A stretch of DNA of 64,000 nt, from positions 1 through 64,000 of the forward strand of contig JANQHE010000057.1 in NCBI GenBank assembly GCA_028282785.1. The letters run 5' to 3'. Shown piece after piece: positions 26,595 through 34,969 of the stretch. Each line of letters opens with the position of its first letter. Position 1 is the first letter of the stretch. The notes under the pieces were generated by a model. It was given only the letters and a program-made list of their open reading frames with translations, was not told the DNA's origin and did not search any database. This DNA comes from Bacteroidales bacterium (GTDB taxonomy: Bacteria > Bacteroidota > Bacteroidia > Bacteroidales > UBA12077). The translations under genes were made by a program, and so were the position numbers.

Positions 26595-27080
26595 CTAGAC
26601 AACAATTATTTCTGCCTGAACATCAATTCGAAATCCGTATTCTCGAAAAAATCTCTTGTTTTGTTCGTTATCTACTACTTTGAATGGTTTGTGTTTTTTA
26701 TTACAAGCAAACGCTTTTTTATGTTTAAAAATAGTAACGTCATGATTCTCAATATAGAATTTTATTGTCGATTCCAATTGCTCTATAGCATCACTTATCC
26801 ACCCGCGAGCTTCATTCTTTAGTTCTACAAAATAAAGATGCTCCGAAGAGGTTAGCATGCCATCACACCTGCCTCTTCCTTTCTGCTCAAAATCTTTAAT
26901 AATACATTTGTCAACAGCTGTAAAAATTAACTTTTTCTCATTATTATTCTTAACTGTTGCAATCCATTTTGAATTATCACTTGTGTTAGTATAAGCTTTT
27001 TCTCCATTTTCGTCGTCACATATTCCAAATAACTTTTCATTTATCGGTGGTTCCTGACAGGCAGAGTTGTAAAAATCCAT
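26595..27080 (-). CDS. Small PD-(D/E)XK nuclease-like protein, partner of the upstream ATPase
   Basis: The 161-residue protein has no signal peptide. Its centre reads GRCDGMLTSSEHLYFVELKNEARGW: Asp73, then a beta hairpin, then Glu86 and Lys88, which is the D...ExK metal site of the PD-(D/E)XK fold, with a helix containing Gln101 (AIEQLES) after it, as in many family members. It starts 2 bases after the stop of the ATPase gene on the same strand, so the two are co-translated. ATPase plus small nuclease pairs are typical of phage-defence operons, but I do not recognise this pair as a named system. Nuclease assignment is by motif only. Confidence 0.55.
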   Translation of the reverse strand: MDFYNSACQEPPINEKLFGICDDENGEKAYTNTSDNSKWIATVKNNNEKKLIFTAVDKCIIKDFEQKGRGRCDGMLTSSEHLYFVELKNEARGWISDAIEQLESTIKFYIENHDVTIFKHKKAFACNKKHKPFKVVDNEQNKRFFREYGFRIDVQAEIIVV

Positions 27081-27082
27081 AA

Positions 27083-28333
27083 TTATAATTCTTCTTCGAT
27101 TTCCAGCAAATTATCAAACAAATTGTTTCCTTCAATTAATATATCATTCAGGTAGTTTTTATCTGAAGGTATTCCTTCGTAAGTATCAAGTTTTAAAATG
27201 CTACCTTCTTTTTCATTTAACTGGTATATGGCAACTTTATCTGAAGAAATTAGTGAATCTTTTGAAACAACTTTATCTAATTTATCTCTTAACAACTCCT
27301 TTTTATTTGATTTATCAGTTAGCCTCGATAGGTTTTCCCCTTGAATTGCAATACTTATAAAATTTACAATATAAGGACTATGGGTTGTCATTATAAGTTT
27401 ATTTCCCTTATTATAGTTATTAAATTTCAGTAAGCTTTGGAGCATTTCCCATTGAGAAGAAGGAAACAGGTTTTGTTCCGGTTCTTCAACAATATTTATG
27501 AAACTGGATTTATTAAATTTCGAAGAAAGAACTGATAATGCTACTCTTTTTTGTTCATTTGTAAGGTTGTCATTACTCCATATTTCTTCAACTCCTTTCT
27601 TGAACCTGCTTCTTTCTTCACTACTCATTTGTTCTTTTTCCTTACTACTTTGCCTTTTTACAGAAGTAGCTAAATAATCAGAAACTAAAAATAATGGAAC
27701 AAGAGATTGAAATCCGCTTGAGGCATCTGTAAGTTTTACCTTATAATTATCTCCTTTTAAGTTTAACGTATCGTTAAGCTTATCATATTCAACATTTGTT
27801 TCATTAATTGGCAGTCTTTTTAAACCTTTCAAATTATCTTTCGCGTTATCAAATTCTGTTAAGAATTCCTTTAATGAGTCAGAAGATAGTTTAAGCTCTT
27901 TAGGAGTTTTGACATAAGAAATAAAATTTCTTTCAGCAGGAACATACATGATCTGAGGTAACGGATAAGTTGAAATACCCGAATTCTCAGATATTATCAA
28001 ACTTCCATCTTTAAGGATAATCTTATAGGCATCCCCTTCATACTCTATTTCTGTTTCTCTATTTCCATTTGATTTAAAATAATTTTCTAATCGGTGATAA
28101 TTTAGATATTGGTTTTTAAGTTTGTTCTTTTTTTCAAACCATTTTTTATCATAATCCCCTCTAACTAATGCTTTTTCAATCCAGGTAAAAGTGGATATTA
28201 GTTTCGCAACTGTACTTTTCCCAGAACCTTGATTTCCGACAAAAATTGTAACCTTATTAATGTCCATCCATCCGTCATTATCAAGATAGCCACTAACAAT
28301 CGGACCAAAGTTTTTTATTCTAATTCTGCTCAT
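27083..28333 (-). CDS. SMC/OLD-like AAA ATPase (ABC-type), candidate defence protein
   Basis: The 416-residue protein has Walker A GNQGSGKST at 33-41, an ABC signature-like SSGFQSLVPL (about 205-215), Walker B FINIVEEPEQ at 278-287, and the H-loop His318 in MTTHSPYIV. A helical, charged insertion (about 50-90 and 215-265) takes the place of a long coiled coil. This is the compact ABC ATPase type found in OLD, PARIS, Septu and similar phage-defence systems. There is no Toprim or HNH domain in the same chain; the effector is likely the nuclease-like protein encoded 2 bases downstream. The gene is divergent from an XRE-type regulator 323 bases away. Confidence 0.85.
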   Translation of the reverse strand: MSRIRIKNFGPIVSGYLDNDGWMDINKVTIFVGNQGSGKSTVAKLISTFTWIEKALVRGDYDKKWFEKKNKLKNQYLNYHRLENYFKSNGNRETEIEYEGDAYKIILKDGSLIISENSGISTYPLPQIMYVPAERNFISYVKTPKELKLSSDSLKEFLTEFDNAKDNLKGLKRLPINETNVEYDKLNDTLNLKGDNYKVKLTDASSGFQSLVPLFLVSDYLATSVKRQSSKEKEQMSSEERSRFKKGVEEIWSNDNLTNEQKRVALSVLSSKFNKSSFINIVEEPEQNLFPSSQWEMLQSLLKFNNYNKGNKLIMTTHSPYIVNFISIAIQGENLSRLTDKSNKKELLRDKLDKVVSKDSLISSDKVAIYQLNEKEGSILKLDTYEGIPSDKNYLNDILIEGNNLFDNLLEIEEEL

Positions 28334-28656
28334 TGTTTACTTTTAAATATTTTTTAAAAATACAAAAACAAATTATTCTTTCCTTCTTTTACGATTCTAC
28401 TATTGCTGATTCGCCTTCTTTAGTTGTTGGCAACTAAATTTTATTCCGAACAAAAGAATGAGTTAAAAGAATACATTCATAACAAAAACCACTTGTTAAA
28501 TAACATAAAATGCCTGATACAAAAACAAAAGATAAAGATAGTTAAATATTGCTAAAACAATACTAAGTAAGCAAATTGAAGAAATTATAATTTCCAGTAT
28601 GGAGTTTAAAGAAAACTACAACTTAAATTTATTACACGCCCGGAAAAACAAATATC
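28334..28656. other. Divergent intergenic region
   Basis: These 323 bases separate the ATPase-nuclease operon (minus) from the XRE regulator (plus) and should hold both promoters. The sequence is AT-rich. I see no perfect palindrome that would mark an operator. Confidence 0.4.
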
Positions 28657-29085
28657 ATGAACCCCATAACAACTGCAAATAAACTAAGGACCTTGCGTAA
28701 CTTAAAAGGCCTCACTTCCGACCAGGTTGCTAAAAAAGCCGAACTGAACCTGAACGATTATTATGAGCTCGAATCCGGGAAAACTGCCGTTTCTGTTGAA
28801 AAACTGGAAAAAGCCTGCAAAGCTTTGGGGGTTGATTATAAAGAATGGTTTGAAAATGAAAATTCTAAAGTTATCATTAATACAGACTTTAAAGATAATG
28901 CTAAAGGAGGTAGTATTTGTGATAACTGTTACTTCTACGAGCGTACCGAAGAAGATACTAAAATGCTCGAAACCCTTTCTGCCATTGCCGAAGCTTTAGT
29001 AAAAAAGCTGGATGATGAAATTCTGGCAAGAAAAATAGAGCAGGTCCTAAAAAATGACCGGGAACAGGAACAAGGCCAGGATTAG
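28657..29085 (+). CDS. XRE-family helix-turn-helix regulator
   Basis: The 142-residue protein has a Cro/C1-type helix-turn-helix at about 7-62 (KLRTLRNLKGLTSDQVAKKAELNLNDYYELESGKTAVSVEKLEKACKALGV). A linker with two cysteines (ICDNCYFYER, about 87-96) follows, then a charged C-terminal helix (about 100-135). Its place, divergent from the ATPase-nuclease pair, fits a repressor of that operon or a regulator that came with it. Small XRE proteins with a C-terminal helix are common across Bacteroidota, so the link to the defence-like pair is suggestive only. Confidence 0.85.
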   Translation: MNPITTANKLRTLRNLKGLTSDQVAKKAELNLNDYYELESGKTAVSVEKLEKACKALGVDYKEWFENENSKVIINTDFKDNAKGGSICDNCYFYERTEEDTKMLETLSAIAEALVKKLDDEILARKIEQVLKNDREQEQGQD

Positions 29086-29734
29086 TATAAAAACAACTTT
29101 AACTACCTTGCCTGCCGGTTGGCTAATGTTAATTGGTTAAGACCTTTTTGTTTTTCACCCTTTGGGCAGAGGGTGAATATTCTTTAACTACATCAACATT
29201 AGGCAAGCAGCAAGAAAGCCCAGCTGTCTTTTTATCAAAATTCCTCAATTCGACAGAATTCATCTGCTCCTTCTCTGAAGTAAAATATTATTTGAAAAGC
29301 TATTGCATAAAAAACAAAAAACACAGGTTCTGCCAAAAACCTGTACTATGCATATTACCAACCATTTCTAAAAAAACTGCCTGACCACCTTGTTATTATA
29401 AAATAGTTTTATAAATTTATCATTCTAAAATACTTACCGGAACTATTACGAATCGAAAGAGAGCAAAAAAGTATTGTAATGGTTCAAAAATGTAACTTGT
29501 TATTAACTCTGTCTACAAGATATTTTCTTGGTGATATTGTTTATGCAAAAATTACGGATTTTATGCAATGGAGATACAAATTCTGTAATACGAGTTTTGT
29601 CAATTAAGTTAGATCAAAACGTAAAAACCTTGGATTTATATGTCCATTTTAAACAAAAACCATTCATTTATAGCTTATTTGCTATAACGACAAATTAGCA
29701 AAAACCTAAAGACAAAAGCAACCAACAGATTAAA
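29086..29734. other. Noncoding region with repeat remnants
   Basis: This 649-base gap contains no gene I can support. Around 29107-29150 it carries a partial relative of the repeat at 51979-52010 (GGCTAATGTTAATTGGTTAAGA against GGCAATTAGTTAAGA, followed by a T-rich tract). A small hairpin ACAGGTT/AACCTGT lies near 29325-29345. An open frame across 29133-29384 lacks protein-like composition and covers this repeat DNA. Confidence 0.45.
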
Positions 29735-30652
29735 ATGAGAGCAGAAAAATTATATAATGTTTTAGAAGGTTTTGACTTTAGATTACTTAATGACCCTGAA
29801 TTTAAAGAAGATGCTGTTAGAGAGGAAATAATAGTTCCAATAATAAAGGGACTTGGATACAGTTCTCAAAAACCAAATAAAATTGTTAGAAGTAGAAAAC
29901 TGCTTCATCCATTTGTTTCAATTGGTTCCAAAAGAAAAAATATTTATATAGTTCCAGACTATTTATTTGAAGTTAATGATAAGCCAGCTTGGATTTTGGA
30001 TGCTAAAGCTCCATCTGAGCAAATAACAAATTCAAAACATGTTGAACAAGCTTATTCATATGCAATTCATAGTGAGGTTCGTACTAGATTTTTTGCCTTA
30101 TGTAATGGATTTGAGTTTATTTTATATGATGTTTCCAAGAATGAACCAGTTTTACAAATCCCAACATATTCGCTTCCTGTTTACTGGGATTCATTGAAAA
30201 AAATACTTGCACCTAACAATGTTTTCGACTTAAACAATCTTGACTATAAAAAAGACTTCGGGTTGCATTTGAAAAAATTAGGTTTTAATAAGTTTGAAAG
30301 CATAGTATTTCCTAATGTGCCTATAACTCAAATTGGTCAAATGGATCCTGATTTCTTCTCTCTATCTGGAGCCATAAAGGAAAATGACGAGACCTACGTA
30401 GTTTCATTTGATTTTGATGAGGGTTGTTTTAATCAATTAAAAGATAAAATTCCTCAGCAGGCGATTGATTTGCTGTCTAAAAGAGAAGAAACAGCTCGAC
30501 AAGCAGTGAAATTTGTAGATATGGTGTATTTTGTAAATATAGATTGCAGAATTGGAGATACTTTAGAAGAGAATGATAAAGAGATATTTTTACCAATGTG
30601 GGTAAATCAATTTATACCAGATGAAGAGATTGCAAAGATGAAAATGGCATAA
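29735..30652 (+). CDS. Stand-alone type I restriction HsdR N-terminal-like nuclease domain protein
   Basis: The 305-residue protein shows the HsdR N-terminal nuclease motifs: Glu30-Glu31 in REEIIVPIIKGLGY, Pro74-Asp75 in IVPDYLFE, Asp89-x-Lys91 in WILDAKAP, and the downstream QAYSYA (105-110) that is a signature of type I R subunits. It lacks the SF2 helicase motor and no HsdM or HsdS is encoded nearby, so it is not a working type I restriction subunit in the usual sense. Residues about 150-305 are unfamiliar. The stop codon lies inside the left arm of the inverted repeat at 30647. A role in defence is plausible but unproved. Confidence 0.75.
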   Translation: MRAEKLYNVLEGFDFRLLNDPEFKEDAVREEIIVPIIKGLGYSSQKPNKIVRSRKLLHPFVSIGSKRKNIYIVPDYLFEVNDKPAWILDAKAPSEQITNSKHVEQAYSYAIHSEVRTRFFALCNGFEFILYDVSKNEPVLQIPTYSLPVYWDSLKKILAPNNVFDLNNLDYKKDFGLHLKKLGFNKFESIVFPNVPITQIGQMDPDFFSLSGAIKENDETYVVSFDFDEGCFNQLKDKIPQQAIDLLSKREETARQAVKFVDMVYFVNIDCRIGDTLEENDKEIFLPMWVNQFIPDEEIAKMKMA

Positions 30653-30788
30653 CGGCATTTGCTAACAAGGTATACGCAAATGGGCATGATAGTAGTAAAT
30701 ACAAGGGTTGCAGCCCGCTTCAAAGCTGTAACGATTTGATGAGTTTGAAGCCTGCAATCGCCTAATTTGCATATACTCACCGTTATGC
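30647..30788. repeat. attC-like imperfect inverted repeat (element B)
   Basis: The ends are a perfect inverted pair, GCATAACGG (30647-30655) and CCGTTATGC (30780-30788). Inside are GGTATACGCAAATGGGC and GCCTAATTTGCATATACTC, and further in GGGTTGCAGCCCGCTTCAAA and TTTGAAGCCTGCAATCGCC, giving one long interrupted hairpin of 142 bases. The stop codon of the HsdR-like gene is within the left end, as in integron cassettes. The core sites do not fit the strict attC consensus. Confidence 0.6.
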
Positions 30789-30845
30789 GCAAGGCAAAAG
30801 CACGATACAAGACAGATTATTCGTAACAAATAATTGATAATACTT

Positions 30846-32027
30846 ATGAAGTGGATGACAAGCCTTTCAAAATTCTTTAAGCGAAGAAAAAAACATGAAG
30901 AGCTAAAAGATAAAGTTATTCAAGTAAATGAGGCTCTTCAAAAAATAAATGACGGCTACAATGAGTTAGTGCAACTTGATATCATCAAGAAAAAAGGAAA
31001 TCAAAGATTACTAAAAAATATTACTGCAGTTGCAGCTGTAATTTCAGTGCTATTTGGTTACCAGCAGTATCTTGAAAGAAATATTGAATCGAGGATAGAC
31101 AATCAAGAACAAATATTACTATTCGCAGTAAATAGCTTAGAATCTAATTCAAGTGCAGTAAGGGCAACAGGGGTAAAAACATTAGAAAGCGTTGCATTTA
31201 ATTATATGTTAATTGAGCCCAAGACAGGTATTTTATCTCCAATTGGAAATTTGTATTGTTGGATAATTAACAAAAGAGAATATTTATTCTTAGAAAGAAC
31301 AAGAGCTGTTTTTACTGATTTTGCCAAAAATAAACGACAAAATACAAATTCAGAATACAATCCAGTTTCTACTTCCCTTATTCTTGTTGGTCTCAATTGG
31401 ATTGAAAAAGAAAAACAAAAATTTGCAAAGGAGAGAACCGACCCAACATTATGGTTTTTCAATAACGCAGATTTATCAAAAGCTAATAGTCCTTTAAAAA
31501 ACTTTAATAATATTTGGTTCTCGAAAGTTAACTTTAGCAATTCAATGCTTCGTGGTTGCGATTTTAGAAACTCATATCTAGAAAAAGCAATATTTGATGG
31601 TGCAATTCTAAGTTCTTGCCGACTTGATTCAGCAAATATGAAAGGAACATCATTAAATTCAACAAAGCTTAACTTTGCAAGTCTTAATGCAGTACGAGGA
31701 AAAGGAGCAATATTTCAAAATTCAGATTTGACTAATGCAGTTTTAGACAATAGCAATTTTACACAATCAAATTTTGAAAATGCAATTTTACGCACCACAA
31801 GCTTGAGATTTTGTAATTTTAAAAGTGCCGTATTAAGAGAAGTTGATTTTATGAATGCAGATTTGGAAGGGGTAAATTTTGAAAATTGCGATTTATCCGG
31901 TGCAAGTTTTATGTATGCTAGGAATATCGATAAAATTAAATCCTTGAAAGGAGCAAATATTAATAATATCAAGGCTACTAAAGATGAATTAATAACTTTA
32001 AAAATCATTCAAAATGAAAAAAATTAA
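30846..32027 (+). CDS. Membrane-anchored pentapeptide-repeat protein
   Basis: The ATG at 30846 is preferred over the in-frame TTG at 30834. The 393-residue product has a basic N-terminus with a charged coiled-coil-like segment (about 5-50), one membrane helix (about 60-76, ITAVAAVISVLFGY), and a helical linker. From about residue 205 it has over 30 pentapeptide repeats of the A(D/N)Lxx type (NADLSKANS, GAILSSCRLDSANMKGTSL, NADLEGVNFENCDLSGASF). These fold as a right-handed beta helix. The gene overlaps the next one by 14 bases and heads an ABC importer operon, an unusual partnership. Its role may be to hold or regulate the transporter; that is inference. Confidence 0.85.
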   Translation: MKWMTSLSKFFKRRKKHEELKDKVIQVNEALQKINDGYNELVQLDIIKKKGNQRLLKNITAVAAVISVLFGYQQYLERNIESRIDNQEQILLFAVNSLESNSSAVRATGVKTLESVAFNYMLIEPKTGILSPIGNLYCWIINKREYLFLERTRAVFTDFAKNKRQNTNSEYNPVSTSLILVGLNWIEKEKQKFAKERTDPTLWFFNNADLSKANSPLKNFNNIWFSKVNFSNSMLRGCDFRNSYLEKAIFDGAILSSCRLDSANMKGTSLNSTKLNFASLNAVRGKGAIFQNSDLTNAVLDNSNFTQSNFENAILRTTSLRFCNFKSAVLREVDFMNADLEGVNFENCDLSGASFMYARNIDKIKSLKGANINNIKATKDELITLKIIQNEKN

Positions 32028-32964
32028 TTTTTTTGCAATTCTCGTTTCGTTAGTTTTAATAACAATAAGTTGTAAGAACAATGTAGAGTTAAAAACAGTT
32101 TCAATTGGAACATTCTCAAGAGCAATTGATTACTCTCCATTTTATATAGCAAAACATTTCAAATGGTTTGAAAACTCAAAAGTATTTGAAGGCAAAAAAA
32201 TCAAGTATAGTGAATTTAATGACAGAGAAAGTTTTGCAGCTTTATTAGAAAGAAATGAGTTAAATGCAATTTTTGCTGCAGAACCGCCAATGATTATAAC
32301 AAAAGCGCAAGGAGTTGACATTAAAATTGCTGGAATTTCCTGTACCTTACAGCAAGAGATATTAATACGTAACAATTTAAACATTAACACCCCTCATGAA
32401 TTAAAAGGTAGCAAAATAGCTGTTCTTGCAGGGACTAGTTCTCACTATGGTTTAATGAAAATATTAAAAAACAACAACGTTGCAGTTAATGAGGTTAACA
32501 TTCAGTTTATGGGACCCAATGAAGCAAGAATCGCTTTTGAGTCAGATATTATTGATGGTTGGGCTGTATGGCCACCTTTTGTTGAGCAACAACAAGTAAA
32601 CGGAAACGGAAAAGTATTAAAAGGAGGTGATGCTATAATACAAAGTGTATTTGCCATTCCGCAAAAAACAATAGTAAATTACCCTGAAGTAACAAATGAA
32701 ATAATATCAATCATAGACAAGGCTAAGAAATGGATTGAAGAAAATCCAGATGAAGCAATTAGTATTGTAGCAAATGAGTTGGATTTGGATATTGAGGTAG
32801 TTAGATTGGCTTGGCCAAAGCATTTTTGGTCAGCTCAAATGGATGATACTTTAATTAAAGATATCCAAGAAAAAACTAACTTTTTAAAGGATGAAGGTGC
32901 TACTCGTAATGGTATTTCATTAGACGTTAAATCTGAGCTTATTTATTCTTCCAATGAAAAATAG
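32014..32964 (+). CDS. SsuA/NMT1-like ABC importer substrate-binding lipoprotein
   Basis: The 316-residue protein has a lipoprotein signal (LITISC, Cys20) and the NMT1/SsuA/TauA periplasmic-binding fold: TFSRAIDYSPFYIAKHFKWFE, then FAAEPPMIITKAQGVDIKIAGIS, LKGSKIAVLAGTSSHYGLMKIL, and DIIDGWAVWPPFVEQQ. This family binds sulfonates, nitrate, pyrimidine precursors of thiamine or similar small molecules. The start overlaps the pentapeptide gene by 14 bases, and its 3' end overlaps the permease gene by 11 bases, so all are one translationally coupled operon. The ligand cannot be read from the sequence. Confidence 0.88.
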   Translation: MKKINFFAILVSLVLITISCKNNVELKTVSIGTFSRAIDYSPFYIAKHFKWFENSKVFEGKKIKYSEFNDRESFAALLERNELNAIFAAEPPMIITKAQGVDIKIAGISCTLQQEILIRNNLNINTPHELKGSKIAVLAGTSSHYGLMKILKNNNVAVNEVNIQFMGPNEARIAFESDIIDGWAVWPPFVEQQQVNGNGKVLKGGDAIIQSVFAIPQKTIVNYPEVTNEIISIIDKAKKWIEENPDEAISIVANELDLDIEVVRLAWPKHFWSAQMDDTLIKDIQEKTNFLKDEGATRNGISLDVKSELIYSSNEK

Positions 32965-33727
32965 GAAAAAATTTATCCCTTATGTTTTTCCAATCATTCT
33001 TTTATTGATTTGGCAACTAATAACTCAATTTGGATTAATACCAAAATCACTTTCAGCAACTCCAATTGATGTTATTCGACAAATTGGGCAAGAATTTAAA
33101 ACATGGGACTTTACGATAAAAATTTTATTAAGTTTATATCGGTTGTTTTTCGGTTTAGTAATTGGTGTTTCTTTTGGGATAATAATGGCATTTATAAATG
33201 CAACTTTTTTCAAACTAGATAGGTTCTTTTCACCGACTTTAAATTTTCTTGCACCAATTCCAATTGTAATTTGGATACCTTTTTTTATTATGATTTTTGG
33301 AAATTCTGATTTTTATAAAATTGGTTTAATAAGTGTTTCCACTTTCTTTTTAATTTATATAAACCTATATACTTCATACAAATCAATAAATAAGCGGTAT
33401 ATAGAAATTGGTTTAATTTATGAGAAAAAACTCTGGGCTAGGTTTAAAGAAATATTATTTCCTCATGGCCTTGAGAGCTTATTTACAACAATAAGATTAT
33501 GCATTGCAATAGGTTGGATTGTTATATATGTGACAGAATATGGAAATTCTACTCAAAATGTTGGTGGACTAGGATACTATATCGGATACAATAGGTCAAT
33601 GGGTAATGTAGAGAAACAATTTGCAGGAGTTATAGTCTTAGCATTACTAAGTTTTGGTATGGATTTTCTTACTGTAAAATTACAATTACGTTACTTGAGT
33701 TGGAAAAATAAACTTGAAGGTAAATGA
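32954..33727 (+). CDS. SsuC-like ABC importer permease
   Basis: The 257-residue protein has six predicted membrane helices and the BPD-type permease core of the SsuC/TauC family (SLYRLFFGLVIGVSFGI; the EAA-like loop reads ARFKEILFPHGLESLFTTIRLCIAIGW, near residues 155-185). It overlaps the binding-protein gene by 11 bases and the ATPase gene by 4 bases (ATGA). It should form a homodimer in the inner membrane with the ATPase encoded next. Confidence 0.9.
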   Translation: MKNRKKFIPYVFPIILLLIWQLITQFGLIPKSLSATPIDVIRQIGQEFKTWDFTIKILLSLYRLFFGLVIGVSFGIIMAFINATFFKLDRFFSPTLNFLAPIPIVIWIPFFIMIFGNSDFYKIGLISVSTFFLIYINLYTSYKSINKRYIEIGLIYEKKLWARFKEILFPHGLESLFTTIRLCIAIGWIVIYVTEYGNSTQNVGGLGYYIGYNRSMGNVEKQFAGVIVLALLSFGMDFLTVKLQLRYLSWKNKLEGK

Positions 33728-34464
33728 ACAATAAATTAAATGTAGATATAAAAAAGATGATTCATCCTGATGCTCAACGGAATGATTGTTTGTTAAAGAA
33801 TGTTGAGTTTGTTGTAAGCTCAGGAGAAATAATTTCATTTTTAGGCCCTAGTGGAGCAGGGAAGACAACTTTATTGAGGATAATTGCAGGAATTGAAAAA
33901 AGATTCATTGGAAAAGTTTGCCTTAACAATGAATCAATAACAAGACCTTCCCGACGTATTCAAATTGTATTTCAAGATAATAGGTTATTTCCATGGATGT
34001 CTGTTTACAGAAACATGAAATTTGCATTAGAGAAAAATGGAAATGCTAATAAAGGAAAAATTGAGGACTGGTTGAATAAAATTAACCTACAAGATAAAAG
34101 GGACTCATTTGTTAAACACTTATCAGGAGGTGAGGAGGCAAGAATATCTTTTGCAAGAACTTTTATGGATACGCCTGAAGTTTTACTCTTAGACGAACCA
34201 TTTAGAAATTTAGATATTAAAACTAAACATCAAATAATGGAAGAATTGTTAAAGTTTCATAATGAAAATCCTTCAACTATAATAGTTTTAATCTCACACA
34301 GCATTGATGACGCAATATTTCTAAGTGACAGGATTATTCTTCTAACTGAAAATCCTATGACAATATCAAAATTGATAAATAATGAATCGTGTAAACTTAT
34401 GCTAGATGATGACATTTCAACTTATAAGCAAGCTAAAGAAATTACAAAGTTATTGACTGAATAA
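33724..34464 (+). CDS. SsuB-like ABC importer ATPase
   Basis: The 246-residue protein shows Walker A GPSGAGKTT (about 40-48), a Q-loop (IVFQDNRLFPW), the signature LSGGEEARISFAR (about 124-136), Walker B VLLLDEPFRNLD, and the H-loop SHSIDDA. The signature LSGGE replaces the usual LSGGQ; this substitution is tolerated in many ABC proteins. It energises uptake through the preceding permease. The start ATG shares four bases with the permease stop. It is the last gene of the four-gene operon and is followed by a half-copy of the attC-like repeat. Confidence 0.92.
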   Translation: MNNKLNVDIKKMIHPDAQRNDCLLKNVEFVVSSGEIISFLGPSGAGKTTLLRIIAGIEKRFIGKVCLNNESITRPSRRIQIVFQDNRLFPWMSVYRNMKFALEKNGNANKGKIEDWLNKINLQDKRDSFVKHLSGGEEARISFARTFMDTPEVLLLDEPFRNLDIKTKHQIMEELLKFHNENPSTIIVLISHSIDDAIFLSDRIILLTENPMTISKLINNESCKLMLDDDISTYKQAKEITKLLTE

Positions 34465-34470
34465 TAATAC

Positions 34471-34540
34471 AAGCCCAGCGCACAACACTGTATATCGCAA
34501 ATAAGGCAGATAGTGGGTTATTGAACTGCAGTTCTTCGAT
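34471..34540. repeat. Left half of an attC-like repeat (element C)
   Basis: After the importer operon the sequence GCGCACAACACTGTATATCGCAAATAAGGC occurs (within 34477-34507, written here from two adjoining pieces). It matches the left arms of elements A and B (TATA.GCAAAT..GGC). The expected right arm is missing; instead the truncated rhuM frame begins by 34588. A rearrangement has probably removed the right half. Confidence 0.45.
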
Positions 34541-34587
34541 GAAACACCGGCGAAGCAAAAGCTCCGTCTCCGTACAAATTTGATAGG

Positions 34588-34950
34588 TTTGGAGTTCAAA
34601 GACCTGCAATTACAAAACACCTGAAAAATATTTTTAAATCAGGGGAATTATTGGAAAATTCAATTAGTTCCATTTTGAAACATACTTCAGATGATGGAAA
34701 AAAATATAAGACAACATTTTACAATTTAGACACAATTATTGCTGTTGGATACAGGGCAAATTCAAATAAAGCAACAAAATTTCGGATTTGGTCAACTAAA
34801 GTCTTAAACGAGTTTATAACAAAAGGATTTGTATTAGATGATGAACGGTTAAAACAAGGCAAACATTTTGGGAAAGATTATTTTGATGAGTTACTTGAAC
34901 AGATTCGAGAGATTCGTAAAGAACTCTACGAGGGTTTTAAACCCTCGTAG
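34588..34950 (+). pseudogene. rhuM: RhuM-family gene fragment, truncated at both ends
   Basis: From 34588 the frame reads FGVQRPAITKHLKNIF, then ENSISSILKHTSDDGKKY, YNLDTIIAVGYRANSNKATKFRIW, and GFVLDDERLKQGKHFGKDYFDELLEQIREIR, all of which are hallmarks of the RhuM (virulence protein) family. Full-length members are about 330 residues. Here the N-terminal lead into the helix-turn-helix is missing with no proper start, and the frame ends abruptly within the palindrome at 34924, just where the family would go on to ERRFYQK. It is a remnant of a mobile-element-associated gene. Confidence 0.8.
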
Positions 34951-34952
34951 AG
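34924..34952. repeat. Perfect 29-base palindrome at the rhuM break point
   Basis: Arms CTCTACGAGGGTTT and AAACCCTCGTAGAG (14 bases each) flank a single T. It sits between the truncated rhuM frame and the 3' end of the DUF5723 gene, where it can act as a bidirectional terminator. It marks exactly where the rhuM similarity ends. Confidence 0.8.
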
Positions 34953-34969
34953 CTGCACTTATAGCCATA

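Noticed and set aside
29133-29384. 83-codon plus-strand open frame
   Set aside because: Composition is not protein-like, it starts in DNA shared with the repeat at 51979, and no ribosome-binding or promoter signal precedes it.
30607-30810. 67-codon minus-strand frame across the inverted repeat
   Set aside because: It overlaps the end of the HsdR-like gene and the attC-like hairpin, and shows no domain.
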